Of a stretch of DNA of 61,854 nt, positions 17,149 through 25,328 are shown in pieces. Made by a program: the position numbers and the translations under genes. How positions within the stretch are numbered: position 1 is the stretch's first letter; every line of letters starts with the position of its first letter. Source of the DNA: DAOUBA01 sp034432855 (GTDB lineage Bacteria; Chloroflexota; Anaerolineae; B4-G1); NCBI GenBank assembly GCA_034432855.1, contig DAOUBA010000147.1, forward strand, positions 1 to 61,854, written 5' to 3'. The notes below the pieces were generated by a model, which saw nothing but the letters and a program-made list of their open reading frames with translations, did no database searches and was not told where the DNA came from.

Positions 17149-18546
17149 ATGGATATGAACACCCCAACCGACCCAAGCCCGATCGAACAGACGCCTGCCG
17201 AGCCGGATCTGGGCGAATACCTGACTCAGCAGTATGGCTATCAGGCGCCACGTTACGGGGACATCCGCACGGGCGTCGTGGTAGAGATCAACGACCAGGG
17301 CGTCGTCATGGACGTTGGCTTCAAGCGCGAGGGCTTTGTCCCTGCCGAAGACCTGACCCACCTCGATGCGGCGACCTGTGCGCAGGTTCAGGTGGGCGCC
17401 GCGATCCCGGTGTTCGTAGTGCGTGCAGAGGACAGAGAGGGTCGGCCTGTCCTCTCGATCTACCAGGCTCACCTGTACGAAGATTGGCTCAAGGCCGAGG
17501 AGATGATGGCCAGCGGCGCACTGTACGAAGGTGAGATTGCCGGCTATAACCGCGGCGGCCTCATCGTCAAGTTCGGCAAGATCCGCGGTTTCGTCCCCGC
17601 CTCGCAGATCGTGGGGCTGCCCAGACGGATGAAGGAAGAGCAGCGTCAGCAACGGCTGGCAGCCATGGTCGGGCAGAAAACGGGGTTCAAGGTCATCGAA
17701 GTGGATCGCCAGCGTCGCCGCCTGATCTTTTCCCAGCGGCGGGCGCAGCGCGCCTGGCAGGAACTGCAACGCGAGCGCGTGATCGCCGGGCTGAACGAAG
17801 GCGAGATACGGCATGGCAGGGTGAGCAGCATCACCGATTTCGGCGCATTCGTGGATCTGGGCGGGGCCGATGGCCTGATCCACGTCTCGGAACTCTCGTG
17901 GGGGCGTGTGGATAACCCCCGGCAAGTGCTCAAGGTTGGCGATGAGGTGGATGCCTACGTCCTCAGCGTGGACCGGGAGCACAAGCGCATCGCACTCAGT
18001 CTCAAGAAACTACAGCCCGATCCCTGGACGTTGGTAGATGAACACTATCACGAAAACCAGTTGGTTGAAGGCCGCGTCACGCGTGTGCTTGATTTCGGCG
18101 CGTTCGTCGAACTGGACCTGGGGGTCGAGGGGTTGTTGCACGCCCGGGAGATGCTCGGCACGCCGGAACTCAGGCCTGCCGAGATCGTGCATCCCGGCGA
18201 GACGTTGCTGGTGAAGGTCGTCCGCATAGATAGCAAGAGGAAGCGGCTCGACCTGAGCGCCCGCCAGGTAAAGCAGGCTGAATGGGAGCGTTGGATGGCG
18301 GAACGCCAGGGACTGGTGCCTGTCGAGGCAGCACAGGTTGCCACGCCTGAACCCAAAGGGCCGCCCGTTGAGACAGAGCCAGTCGCTACGCTTGAGCCCG
18401 AAGCGGCATCCATCGAGACAGGACAGGACGTTGCGCCTGAGCCCGAAGAGCCGTCGGCCGAGACCGACACGACGGAAGCGGAAACACTGCCGTCTGCTGA
18501 TCTGCCTGTTGCTGCAGCGGTCGTCAAGGTGGAGGGCGCTTCCTGA
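17149..18546 (+). CDS. rpsA: 30S ribosomal protein S1 / four-S1-domain RNA-binding protein
   Basis: 465 residues with four consecutive S1 (OB-fold) domains starting at about residues 34, 118, 205 and 290. The last two are the most canonical (GRVSSITDFGAFVDLGGADG; EGRVTRVLDFGAFVELDLGVEG). The final roughly 85 residues are an acidic, repetitive tail rich in EP, ET and AT steps, likely disordered. The ATG at 17149 follows AGGAG. It binds mRNA on the 30S subunit to help initiation. infA begins 44 nt downstream on the same strand, so both probably share the promoter at 16894. A general S1-family RNA-binding factor is the only alternative. Confidence 0.88.
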   Translation: MDMNTPTDPSPIEQTPAEPDLGEYLTQQYGYQAPRYGDIRTGVVVEINDQGVVMDVGFKREGFVPAEDLTHLDAATCAQVQVGAAIPVFVVRAEDREGRPVLSIYQAHLYEDWLKAEEMMASGALYEGEIAGYNRGGLIVKFGKIRGFVPASQIVGLPRRMKEEQRQQRLAAMVGQKTGFKVIEVDRQRRRLIFSQRRAQRAWQELQRERVIAGLNEGEIRHGRVSSITDFGAFVDLGGADGLIHVSELSWGRVDNPRQVLKVGDEVDAYVLSVDREHKRIALSLKKLQPDPWTLVDEHYHENQLVEGRVTRVLDFGAFVELDLGVEGLLHAREMLGTPELRPAEIVHPGETLLVKVVRIDSKRKRLDLSARQVKQAEWERWMAERQGLVPVEAAQVATPEPKGPPVETEPVATLEPEAASIETGQDVAPEPEEPSAETDTTEAETLPSADLPVAAAVVKVEGAS

Positions 18547-18590
18547 TGCCAGCAGGGGCGTTGTGGCCGGCCTGAAGGGGAAGAGCACAG

Positions 18591-18836
18591 ATGGGTAAGA
18601 AAGAGGAAAAGATAGACGTCGAAGGTACGGTCGTCGAGGCGCTGCCGGGCACCCAGTTCCGCGTGCGGTTGGATAGCGGCCACGAGGTCCTGGCTTACCT
18701 CTCCGGCAAAATGCGCAAGTACTACATCCGCATCCTGCTCGGCGACCGGGTGCGGGTGGAACTTTCCCCTTACGATCTCTCTCGTGGGCGCATCGTCTAC
18801 CGGCACAAGCGGCCTAGTGAAGTTGAGGAGGAATGA
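18591..18836 (+). CDS. infA: Translation initiation factor IF-1
   Basis: 81 residues covering the whole S1-like OB fold of IF-1: VEGTVVEALPGTQFRVRLDSG, then GKMRKYYIRILLGDRVRVELSPYDLSRGRIVYR, the family signature. IF-1 binds the 30S A site during initiation. It is usually found in the spc/alpha ribosomal operon; here it follows rpsA and ends in a strong terminator. The C-terminal RPSEVEEE extension is slightly longer than in E. coli. Confidence 0.96.
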   Translation: MGKKEEKIDVEGTVVEALPGTQFRVRLDSGHEVLAYLSGKMRKYYIRILLGDRVRVELSPYDLSRGRIVYRHKRPSEVEEE

Positions 18837-18840
18837 TTCC

Positions 18841-18874
18841 AGAGCCCGTCTTTCCCCAGAAGACGGGCTCTTTA
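18841..18874. terminator. Bidirectional terminator between infA and prmA
   Basis: A perfect 12-bp stem (AGAGCCCGTCTT, 18841-18852, with AAGACGGGCTCT, 18860-18871) and a 7-base loop, followed by TTT. It stands between two convergent genes and overlaps the prmA stop codon, so it can serve both strands. Confidence 0.85.
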
Positions 18875-19747
18875 CTGTGCCAGCCGGGCCAACAGACAGA
18901 CCCAATCTTCGATGCGCCGCTGCTCTGCCAGAGTTAGCCCTTCCCGCTCCAATGTCTCGATGACCTCTTTCTCCTGGCCGTCGAGGATGCCGGTGGCAAT
19001 CAGAGTGCCCCCAGGACGTACCCGCTTCGCCAGTCCTTCCCGTGCCATCTCCACGATAACCGCGGCCAGGATGTTGGCTGCCACCAGGTCGTAACTCCCT
19101 TCTGCTTCGGCGAGGGAACCGTGAATCACGCACACGGTCTCCTGAACGCCGTTGGCAACCACATTCTCTTGCGCCGTCTTGACCGCGATGGGGTCGTTAT
19201 CCACTGCCAGCACACGTCCGGCGCCCAGCCTGGCCGCCGCGATCGCCAGGATTCCGGAGCCGCTGCCCAGGTCAAGCACGTGCGTCCCCGGCTTCGCCAA
19301 CTCCTCCAGTACCATCAGGCACATCTGCGTCGTGGGGTGCAAGCCGGTGCCGAACGCCATGCCGGGGTCCAGCTGGATGACGATGTCGCCGGGCGCAGGG
19401 GCATATTCCAACCACGAGGGCCGGATAACGAGGTGTTGACCGATGTGCATCACGGTCAGTCGTTCCTTCCACGTCTCCGCCCAATCCTCCTCGGCGAGGG
19501 TGCGGAAGGCAGGGGCAGGGATAGGCCGGATCTGTCCCATGTGCCAGAGTGCTTCCTCGACTTGACGTTTCTTGGTCGGGAGATCGTCATCGGCCGGCAG
19601 GTAGGCACGCACGATAACCGGGCCCGCGTTCCATCCGTCAGGCCCGGCTTCGATGGCGATCCCGCGCGGGGCGTAGTACGAGAGCACTCCGGCTATTGCC
19701 TCGGCGATTTCACCTTCTACAGTGAGGCTGATTTCGAGCCACTCCAT
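18872..19747 (-). CDS. prmA: Ribosomal protein L11 methyltransferase
   Basis: 291 residues. The Rossmann SAM-binding core is clear: MAFGTGLHPTTQMCL, then THVLDLGSGSGILAIAAARLGA (motif I), VDNDPIAV and the DLVAANILAAV active-site motif. N-terminal residues 1-115 form the L11-recognition domain. It trimethylates L11. It is the last gene of the heat-shock operon, 5 nt after dnaJ, an arrangement also known in Firmicutes (dnaJ-prmA). Confidence 0.96.
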   Translation of the reverse strand: MEWLEISLTVEGEIAEAIAGVLSYYAPRGIAIEAGPDGWNAGPVIVRAYLPADDDLPTKKRQVEEALWHMGQIRPIPAPAFRTLAEEDWAETWKERLTVMHIGQHLVIRPSWLEYAPAPGDIVIQLDPGMAFGTGLHPTTQMCLMVLEELAKPGTHVLDLGSGSGILAIAAARLGAGRVLAVDNDPIAVKTAQENVVANGVQETVCVIHGSLAEAEGSYDLVAANILAAVIVEMAREGLAKRVRPGGTLIATGILDGQEKEVIETLEREGLTLAEQRRIEDWVCLLARLAQ

Positions 19748-19752
19748 AGCCC

Positions 19753-20874
19753 CTACAGGCCGAACAACTCTCTCAATTCGTCCGCAAAACTGCGCTTCTC
19801 CTGCCAGACCGTCTCCGGCTCCAGCGTCTGGCCCAGTTCCTGGAGCAAGCGCTTCTGTTCGCGTGAGAGTTTGGTCGGAACGGCGACGCGTACCACCACC
19901 AGTTGGTCGCCGCGGCCGTTTCGCTGCAGGTGGGGCACTCCCTTGCCCTTGAGCCGCAATACGGTATCGCTTTGCGTCCCCGGAGGAATGGAGATGGTCT
20001 CTTCCCCCTCCAGAGTGGGCACCGTCACATCGGCTCCCAATGCTGCCTGAGCAACGTTGATCTGCAAGGCCACGAGGACATCGTCGCCGCGCCGCTCGAA
20101 GATGGGGTGTGGTTCGACGTCAAGGACGACGTACAGGTTGCCCGGCGAGCCACCCCGCTCGCCCATCTCCCCCTCGCCGCTCAAACGGATCTGCGTGCCG
20201 TGATCCACGCCGGGAGGGATGGTGACGGAAAGGCGACGGGTGGTATAGACCCGCCCCTCACCGCGACACTTTTTGCAGGGGATGGGGATCGTCTGCCCCT
20301 CGCCCCGGCAGGTGGGACAAGAGGTGACGCTGACGAAGGAGCCCAGGATCGAGCGTTGCACCCGCCGCACCTGGCCGGTGCCGTTGCACTCCGAGCAGCG
20401 TACCGGCGTGGTGCCCGGCTCGGCGCGGCTGCCCTTGCACTCCGGGCAGACCTCGTAGCGTGTGACCTCGATCTCTTTCTCGCAGCCAAAGACCGCTTCC
20501 TCGAAGGTCAGGCGCAGGTCGTAACGCAGGTCTGCCCCGCGCCTGGGGCCACGACGCGTCGAGGTGCGGAAGCCGAAACTCTGCCCAAAGACCTCCTCGA
20601 AGATCTCGAACGGGTCGCGGAAGCCAAAGTCGAAGCCAAAGCCCCCTACGCCTGGCCCGATGTGCCCGAAGCGATCGTATGTGGCTCGCTTGTCCGGATC
20701 GGAGAGTACTTCGTAAGCCTCGTTGATCTCCTTGAAGCGGGCTTCGGCGTCTGGCAGGTCGCTGACGTCAGGATGATACTGGCGCGCCAGTTTGCGGTAG
20801 GCCTTCTTGATCTCTTCCGGCGCTGCCGACCGGCTGACGCCTAGTACGTCATAGTAATCGCGTTTCGATGACAT
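19753..20874 (-). CDS. dnaJ: Chaperone DnaJ
   Basis: 373 residues, complete class A J-protein: J domain with HPD (ARQYHPDVSD, near residue 33), a short G/F-rich region (GGFGFDFGFRD), four zinc-finger repeats (CPECKGSR, CSECNGTG, CPTCRGEG, CKKCRGEG) at about 145-215, then the two beta-sandwich substrate domains. The first zinc repeat ends in GSR instead of GxG. It stimulates DnaK ATPase and delivers substrates. It is separated from dnaK by an unusual short-word hairpin (20877-20952) that may lower its expression relative to dnaK. Confidence 0.97.
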   Translation of the reverse strand: MSSKRDYYDVLGVSRSAAPEEIKKAYRKLARQYHPDVSDLPDAEARFKEINEAYEVLSDPDKRATYDRFGHIGPGVGGFGFDFGFRDPFEIFEEVFGQSFGFRTSTRRGPRRGADLRYDLRLTFEEAVFGCEKEIEVTRYEVCPECKGSRAEPGTTPVRCSECNGTGQVRRVQRSILGSFVSVTSCPTCRGEGQTIPIPCKKCRGEGRVYTTRRLSVTIPPGVDHGTQIRLSGEGEMGERGGSPGNLYVVLDVEPHPIFERRGDDVLVALQINVAQAALGADVTVPTLEGEETISIPPGTQSDTVLRLKGKGVPHLQRNGRGDQLVVVRVAVPTKLSREQKRLLQELGQTLEPETVWQEKRSFADELRELFGL

Positions 20875-20876
20875 AG

Positions 20877-20952
20877 CAGGAAGAAAGATGCAAGAGACAA
20901 GATGCAGGAAGCAAGATGCACGACACCAACGATTTTTGCATCTTGCCTCTTG
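20877..20952. repeat. Short-word hairpin between dnaK and dnaJ (AAGCAAGATGC family)
   Basis: Words AGGAAGCAAGATGC repeat three times on the left and are answered by GCATCTTGCCTCTTGCTTCCT on the right. On the minus-strand transcript this is a long stem-loop filling almost the entire dnaK-dnaJ gap. It could act as a partial terminator or an mRNA-processing site. The same words are found in frame inside mobB at 25092-25138. Confidence 0.7.
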
Positions 20953-20958
20953 CTTCCT

Positions 20959-22848
20959 TTACGCTTCGTGGAACTCGCCTTCGACGACCTCTTCACCACC
21001 TGTGGGAGGCTCCTCCCCTGGAGGAGGCGGGGTGCCGGGGCCGGCCCCCTGGTACATCGCGGCCCCTACCTGCTGCAAGACCTGGCTCAACTCGTCCGTG
21101 CGGCGACGGATGGCGGCAACATCGCTCCCCTCCATCGCCCTCCTGAGCGCCTCGATCTTGGCACTCACTTCAGAGCGGAGGTGGCCCGGCACTTTATCTC
21201 CCTGCTCACGCAAAAGTTTCTCGGCGGCATAGACCGCGTTATCGGCGATGTTACGCGCCTCTACCTCCTCCTTCTTCTTCTGGTCTTGCTCGCGGAACTG
21301 CTCGGCTTCGCGCACCATGCGCTCGACCTCGTCTTCGGCGAGGCCGCTGGAGGGAATGATCTGCATGGATTGCTCGCGCCCGGTGGCTTTGTCCTTGGCC
21401 GAGACGTTGAGGATGCCGTTGGCGTCAATGTCGAAGGTGACCTCGATCTGCGGGACACCGCGCGGCGCGGGCGGGATGCCGTCGAGAATAAAACGCCCCA
21501 GACTCTTGTTGTCATAGGCCATGGGGCGCTCGCCCTGCACGACGTGGATCTCTACCTCCGTCTGGCCGTCGGTGGCGGTGGAAAAGATCTGGCTCTTGCG
21601 CGTCGGGATGGTGGTGTTGCGCTCGATGAGCGGGGTCGCCACATGGCCCAGCGTCTCGATGCTCAGCGTGAGCGGGGTCACGTCCAGGAGCAGGATGTCC
21701 TTGACCTCGCCTCCGAGGACGGCGGCCTGGATCGCTGCGCCCAGCCCCACGACTTCGTCGGGGTTGACGCCCTTGTGAGGCTCCTTACCGAAGAACTCGG
21801 CCACCTTCTTCTGAACGGCGGGCATCCGCGTCATGCCGCCCACCAGGATAACCTCATCAATCTCGGAGGGTTTGAGTTTGGCATCGGCCAGCGCCTGCCT
21901 GCAGGGCCCGATGGTGCGCTCGATCAGGTCCTCGGTCAGTTGCTCCAGTTTGGCGCGGGTGAGTCTCATCTGCAGGTGCTTGGGGCCAGAAGCGTCGGCA
22001 GTGATGAAAGGTAGGTTGATCTCGGTCTCCATCACGGTGGAGAGTTCGATCTTGGCCTTCTCGCAGGCCTCGCGCAGCCGCTGGAGCGCCTGACGGTCGT
22101 CGCGCAGGTCAATGCCCTGGTCCTTCTTGAACTCGTCGGCCACGTAGTCAATGATCCGGCGGTCCCAGTCATCGCCGCCCAGGAAAGTGTCGCCGTTGGT
22201 GGCGCGCACCTCAAAGACGCCCTCGCCGACGTCGAGGATGGAGATGTCGAACGTGCCGCCGCCCAGGTCGAAGACGGCGATGGTCTCATCCTTCTTTCTG
22301 TCGAGGCCGTAGGCCAGGCTGGAGGCCGTCGGCTCGTTGATGATGCGCAACACTTCGAGACCGGCGATGCGACCGGCGTCTTTGGTTGCCTGGCGCTGGC
22401 TGTCGTTGAAGTAGGCGGGGACGGTGATGACTGCCTGGGTGATCGGCTCGCCCAGGTAGGCCTCGGTGTCGGTCTTGATCTTTTGCAGGATCATGGCCGA
22501 GATCTCTGGCGGGCTGTATTCCTTGCCGCCCATCCAGACGCGCACATCACCGTTAGGCGCTGCGGTGACCTTGTAGGGGACGAGTTTGATCGCCCGCTGC
22601 ACCTCAGGATCGTCGAACTTGCGGCCCATGAAACGCTTGATCGAAAAGATGGTGTTCTCGGGGTTGACGACGGCCTGACGTTTGGCGACCTGCCCGACCA
22701 TGCGTTCTCCTGTGCTGGGGTTGATTGCCACGACCGAAGGCACCAATCGCCCGCCTTCGGCGCTGGGGATGACGGTGGGCTCGCCGCCCAACATGATCCC
22801 ACAGACAGAGTTCGTCGTACCCAAATCAATGCCGATGATTTTGCCCAT
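20959..22848 (-). CDS. dnaK: Chaperone DnaK (Hsp70)
   Basis: 629 residues, full length. Nucleotide-binding domain with IGIDLGTTNSV at the N terminus, the phosphate-2 motif FDLGGGTFDISIL and the adenosine motif ILVGGMTRMPAVQ; then linker DILLLDVTPL, substrate-binding domain and helical lid ending in a Gly/Pro-rich tail (GPGTPPPPGEEPPTGG) before EVVEGEFHEA. ATP-driven folding chaperone working with DnaJ and GrpE encoded on either side. GrpE ends 4 nt upstream. Expression is expected from the CIRCE-controlled promoter at 24566. Confidence 0.98.
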   Translation of the reverse strand: MGKIIGIDLGTTNSVCGIMLGGEPTVIPSAEGGRLVPSVVAINPSTGERMVGQVAKRQAVVNPENTIFSIKRFMGRKFDDPEVQRAIKLVPYKVTAAPNGDVRVWMGGKEYSPPEISAMILQKIKTDTEAYLGEPITQAVITVPAYFNDSQRQATKDAGRIAGLEVLRIINEPTASSLAYGLDRKKDETIAVFDLGGGTFDISILDVGEGVFEVRATNGDTFLGGDDWDRRIIDYVADEFKKDQGIDLRDDRQALQRLREACEKAKIELSTVMETEINLPFITADASGPKHLQMRLTRAKLEQLTEDLIERTIGPCRQALADAKLKPSEIDEVILVGGMTRMPAVQKKVAEFFGKEPHKGVNPDEVVGLGAAIQAAVLGGEVKDILLLDVTPLTLSIETLGHVATPLIERNTTIPTRKSQIFSTATDGQTEVEIHVVQGERPMAYDNKSLGRFILDGIPPAPRGVPQIEVTFDIDANGILNVSAKDKATGREQSMQIIPSSGLAEDEVERMVREAEQFREQDQKKKEEVEARNIADNAVYAAEKLLREQGDKVPGHLRSEVSAKIEALRRAMEGSDVAAIRRRTDELSQVLQQVGAAMYQGAGPGTPPPPGEEPPTGGEEVVEGEFHEA

Positions 22849-22851
22849 TGT

Positions 22852-23451
22852 TTACTCCTTTGCGATACCTACCTCCGGGGCCTTGGCCACGCGCACCATC
22901 GCGGGGCGCAGCACCCGCTCGCCCATCATATACCCCCGCTGCACTTCGCTGATGATTTGGCCGTCCTCGTAGCCGGTGACTTCTTCGTACGTGACCGCTT
23001 CGTGATACAGCGGATCGAACGTTTTGCCGGCGGTCTCGATGGGCTTGACCCCCTCGGATTCCAGGACTGCATCCAGTTTATGCTTGATCAGCAGGATGCC
23101 CTCGCACCAACTGAGCCGGCTCAGGTTATCCGGCAGGGTGGCGATGGCCCGCTCAAAGTCGTCCATTACCGGCAGCAGTTTGCGCAGCAGGCCCATGCTG
23201 GCGAATTGCACCATCTGCGTGCGTTCGGCCTCTTGTCGCTTCCTGTAATTCGAGAACTCGGCCTGCGCCCGCTGCCAGCCATCGAGATACTCGGCGGCTT
23301 GGGCTTTCGCCTGCTCCAACTCCTTCTGTAGACGTTCCAATTCCTCTTTTTCCGCTTCTGCCTTTGCTTCTTCTGCCTTCGCTTGCTCTACTTGCTCCTC
23401 TTGTCGTTCTTCGATGCTCTCCGTAGTTGCGGTTTTCTTCTTCGGTGACAC
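22852..23451 (-). CDS. grpE: Nucleotide exchange factor GrpE
   Basis: 199 residues. The N-terminal half is a long Glu/Ala/Lys coiled coil (EERQEEQVEQAKAEEAKAE), followed by the GrpE core: YLDGWQRAQAEFSNYRKRQEAE, DDFERAI and the C-terminal GYEDGQIISEVQRGYMMGERVLRPAMVRVAK. The start is a GTG at 23451 with GGAGG upstream. It releases ADP from DnaK; coiled-coil GrpE dimers also act as thermosensors. It lies between hrcA (25 nt upstream) and dnaK. Confidence 0.96.
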   Translation of the reverse strand: MSPKKKTATTESIEERQEEQVEQAKAEEAKAEAEKEELERLQKELEQAKAQAAEYLDGWQRAQAEFSNYRKRQEAERTQMVQFASMGLLRKLLPVMDDFERAIATLPDNLSRLSWCEGILLIKHKLDAVLESEGVKPIETAGKTFDPLYHEAVTYEEVTGYEDGQIISEVQRGYMMGERVLRPAMVRVAKAPEVGIAKE

Positions 23452-23478
23452 CTCAACCTCCTCATCAAGCCACGTTGA

Positions 23479-24513
23479 TTATTCGGCGTACATTTCATAC
23501 ACCAGGTCCGAGAGCAACCCGGCGACGAAGCGCACGGTAGAGATGGCGCGGCCATAGAGCATGCGGGTGGGGCCCACCACGCCCAGCGCCCCGGTGACAT
23601 AGTCAGGGACGCCATAGCGCGCCAGCACCAGACTGCAGGCACGCAGTTCGTCCCAACGCCCTTCACCGCCGATGAGCACGCGCACGCTACCAATCTCTGG
23701 ACTGAGGGCATCGGCCAGCACCGCTTCGAGGAAACTGTGCTCTTCCATCACTCGCACCAGCCCCTGCGCCTTGTCTCCCTCGGCGAACTCGGGCTCTTGC
23801 AGTACTTCGCTCAATCCATCGCGGTAGACAGCCTCGGCCTGGCGCTCGTCGGCGCGGTTCATGATTTCGACCACGATGTGGGCAATATCGGCCTCGAACG
23901 ACGGCAGGCCGCCAATACGCGCCTCGATCTCGGCGGCGCTCAGCCCGGCGCATACCTGGTTGAGCCGGTCACTGGCCTCGCTCAATGCCGCCTGGTCGAG
24001 CGGCTGGGCCAGGGTCAGCACCTGCTGCTTGACCATGCCTCCAACCAGGACGAGGATCAGCAAGACCGTCCGGCCCTGGGTCGAGATGAGTTGCAGATGC
24101 TTGTAGTGCGATTGGTACGCCTGAGGGGCGGTGACCAGAGCGGCGCTGCGAGCCGTGCGCGCCAGGACGGAGGCCGCCAGCGGCATCCATTGTTCCATGT
24201 CCTGGCGTGCCTGATGGAACTGATGTGCAATAGTCAGGCGTTCCTGCACGGGCAGTTCCACTTCACCCAACAGCCGCTCGACGAAGTGGCGATAGCCTTT
24301 GTGGGTGGGCACACGCCCGGCCGAGGTATGCGGGTGGGTCAAGTAGCCCAATTCCTCCAGGCGAGCCAGTTCATTACGCACAGTGGCCGGACTCACCTGG
24401 AGGCCGTAGTGCTCGACCAGCGCGCGGGAGCCTACGGGAGCAGCGGACTTGACGTACTCCCGCATCACCAGGCTCAGGATCATCTGCTGGCGTGGCGTCA
24501 GTTCTTCTTCCAT
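23479..24513 (-). CDS. hrcA: Heat-inducible transcription repressor HrcA
   Basis: 344 residues, full length. The N-terminal winged helix (LTPRQQMILSLVMREYVKSA, PATVRNELARLEELGYL, HPHTSAGRVPTHKGYRHFV) and the GAF-like C-terminal dimerisation region ending in VGPTRMLYGRAISTVRFV are diagnostic. It binds CIRCE as a dimer and needs GroEL for activity in Bacillus. It is the first gene of hrcA-grpE-dnaK-dnaJ-prmA and lies directly behind a perfect CIRCE, so it represses its own operon. Confidence 0.97.
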   Translation of the reverse strand: MEEELTPRQQMILSLVMREYVKSAAPVGSRALVEHYGLQVSPATVRNELARLEELGYLTHPHTSAGRVPTHKGYRHFVERLLGEVELPVQERLTIAHQFHQARQDMEQWMPLAASVLARTARSAALVTAPQAYQSHYKHLQLISTQGRTVLLILVLVGGMVKQQVLTLAQPLDQAALSEASDRLNQVCAGLSAAEIEARIGGLPSFEADIAHIVVEIMNRADERQAEAVYRDGLSEVLQEPEFAEGDKAQGLVRVMEEHSFLEAVLADALSPEIGSVRVLIGGEGRWDELRACSLVLARYGVPDYVTGALGVVGPTRMLYGRAISTVRFVAGLLSDLVYEMYAE

Positions 24514-24525
24514 CCCACCTGCCTC

Positions 24526-24552
24526 TTAGCACTCTCGCTTATCGAGTGCTAA
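24526..24552. promoter_or_regulatory. CIRCE operator
   Basis: TTAGCACTC (24526-24534), a 9-base spacer and GAGTGCTAA (24544-24552): an exact match to the CIRCE consensus. It sits between the -10 box and the hrcA start, covering the transcription start region, as expected for HrcA repression. Confidence 0.97.
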
Positions 24553-24565
24553 ATCACGGTCTAAA

Positions 24566-24594
24566 ATCATACCACAGGGCAAACGATCTGTCAA
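24566..24594 (-). promoter_or_regulatory. Promoter of the hrcA heat-shock operon
   Basis: On the minus strand TTGACA (24589-24594) and TATGAT (24566-24571) with a 17-base spacer; transcription should begin about 6-7 bases later, right at the edge of CIRCE. Confidence 0.88.
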
Positions 24595-24729
24595 ACAAGC
24601 CGCTGCTTGATCCAATTGCCGGGCCCAGTAGATGAAGAAAGCCGGCGATTACCCACATATTTTGCCCATTAACAATTTACCCCTTCACTCTCCACCCGCG
24701 GGATGGTTCTCCGAGAGACAAGAGCCAGG

Positions 24730-24775
24730 GCATACCCTATCCACGCTTGTCAAACATCGGCGTTTGGGGTATGCT
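24730..24775 (+). promoter_or_regulatory. Possible mobB promoter within an inverted repeat
   Basis: TTGTCA (24747-24752) and TATGCT (24770-24775) have a 17-base spacer, and GCATACCC (24730-24737) pairs with GGGTATGC (24767-24774) across them. Initiation here would leave a leader of only about 8 nt before the mobB start, so the call is tentative. The rest of the 230-bp gap to CIRCE shows nothing recognisable. Confidence 0.35.
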
Positions 24776-24789
24776 TCGAGGGTGAAACG

Positions 24790-25293
24790 ATGTCGCCGAT
24801 TCCTGTGATCGCCTTTGTGGGCCGCTCGAAAAGCGGCAAGACCACGCTGCTGGAGAAATTGATCCGCGAACTTGCACGGCGCGGGTATCATGTCGCTGCC
24901 GTCAAGCACACCGCTCACCCCATTGAACCCGACGCGCCGGGGAAGGACACCTACCGCTTCGTACAGGCCGGCGCCGTTGAGGCCATCCTGGCTGCGCCGG
25001 AGATGACGCTGGAAGAAGCACTGGCCGGCGTGCGGGACGTTGACCTCGTGTTGGTCGAGGGCTACAAGCGGGCGGACGTGCCCAAGATCGAGGTGAGCAG
25101 GGGGCAGGAAGCAGGAAGCAAGATGCAAGATGCGGGAGGTTTGGTGTGCGCAGAAGATGAAAGATTGTTAGCCATAGTCTCTGACCGGCGGTTCGACGTG
25201 GATGTGCCGCAGTTTGATGTGCACGATGTGGTGCGGCTGGCCGATTGGATTGAGGAGCGGTTTTTGGGGCGAATCAGCAAGTTGGCGAAGTAG
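24790..25293 (+). CDS. mobB: Molybdopterin-guanine dinucleotide biosynthesis adaptor MobB
   Basis: 167 residues from the ATG at 24790, which has GAGGG upstream. The P-loop is FVGRSKSGKTTL at residues 8-19; AAVKHTAH and LVLVEGYKRADVPKIEV are the other MobB signatures. MobB is a GTPase that assists MobA in converting the pterin cofactor to its dinucleotide form. AOR enzymes use the simple bis-pterin, so MobB more likely serves other molybdoenzymes of the cell. About 16 residues (SRGQEAGSKMQDAGG) after KIEV are encoded by an in-frame short-word repeat and look inserted. Confidence 0.9.
   Translation: MSPIPVIAFVGRSKSGKTTLLEKLIRELARRGYHVAAVKHTAHPIEPDAPGKDTYRFVQAGAVEAILAAPEMTLEEALAGVRDVDLVLVEGYKRADVPKIEVSRGQEAGSKMQDAGGLVCAEDERLLAIVSDRRFDVDVPQFDVHDVVRLADWIEERFLGRISKLAK
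25092..25138. repeat. In-frame short-word repeat inside mobB
   Basis: GGCAGGAAGCAGGAAGCAAG followed by ATGCAAGATGC: the same words as the dnaK-dnaJ hairpin at 20877, but only one arm is present. Its length keeps the mobB frame open and it falls after the conserved KIEV strand, in a surface loop. Confidence 0.65.
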
Positions 25294-25328
25294 CGGGGCG
25301 GCAGGTCGGCAAATCAGAGGCGGATGGG

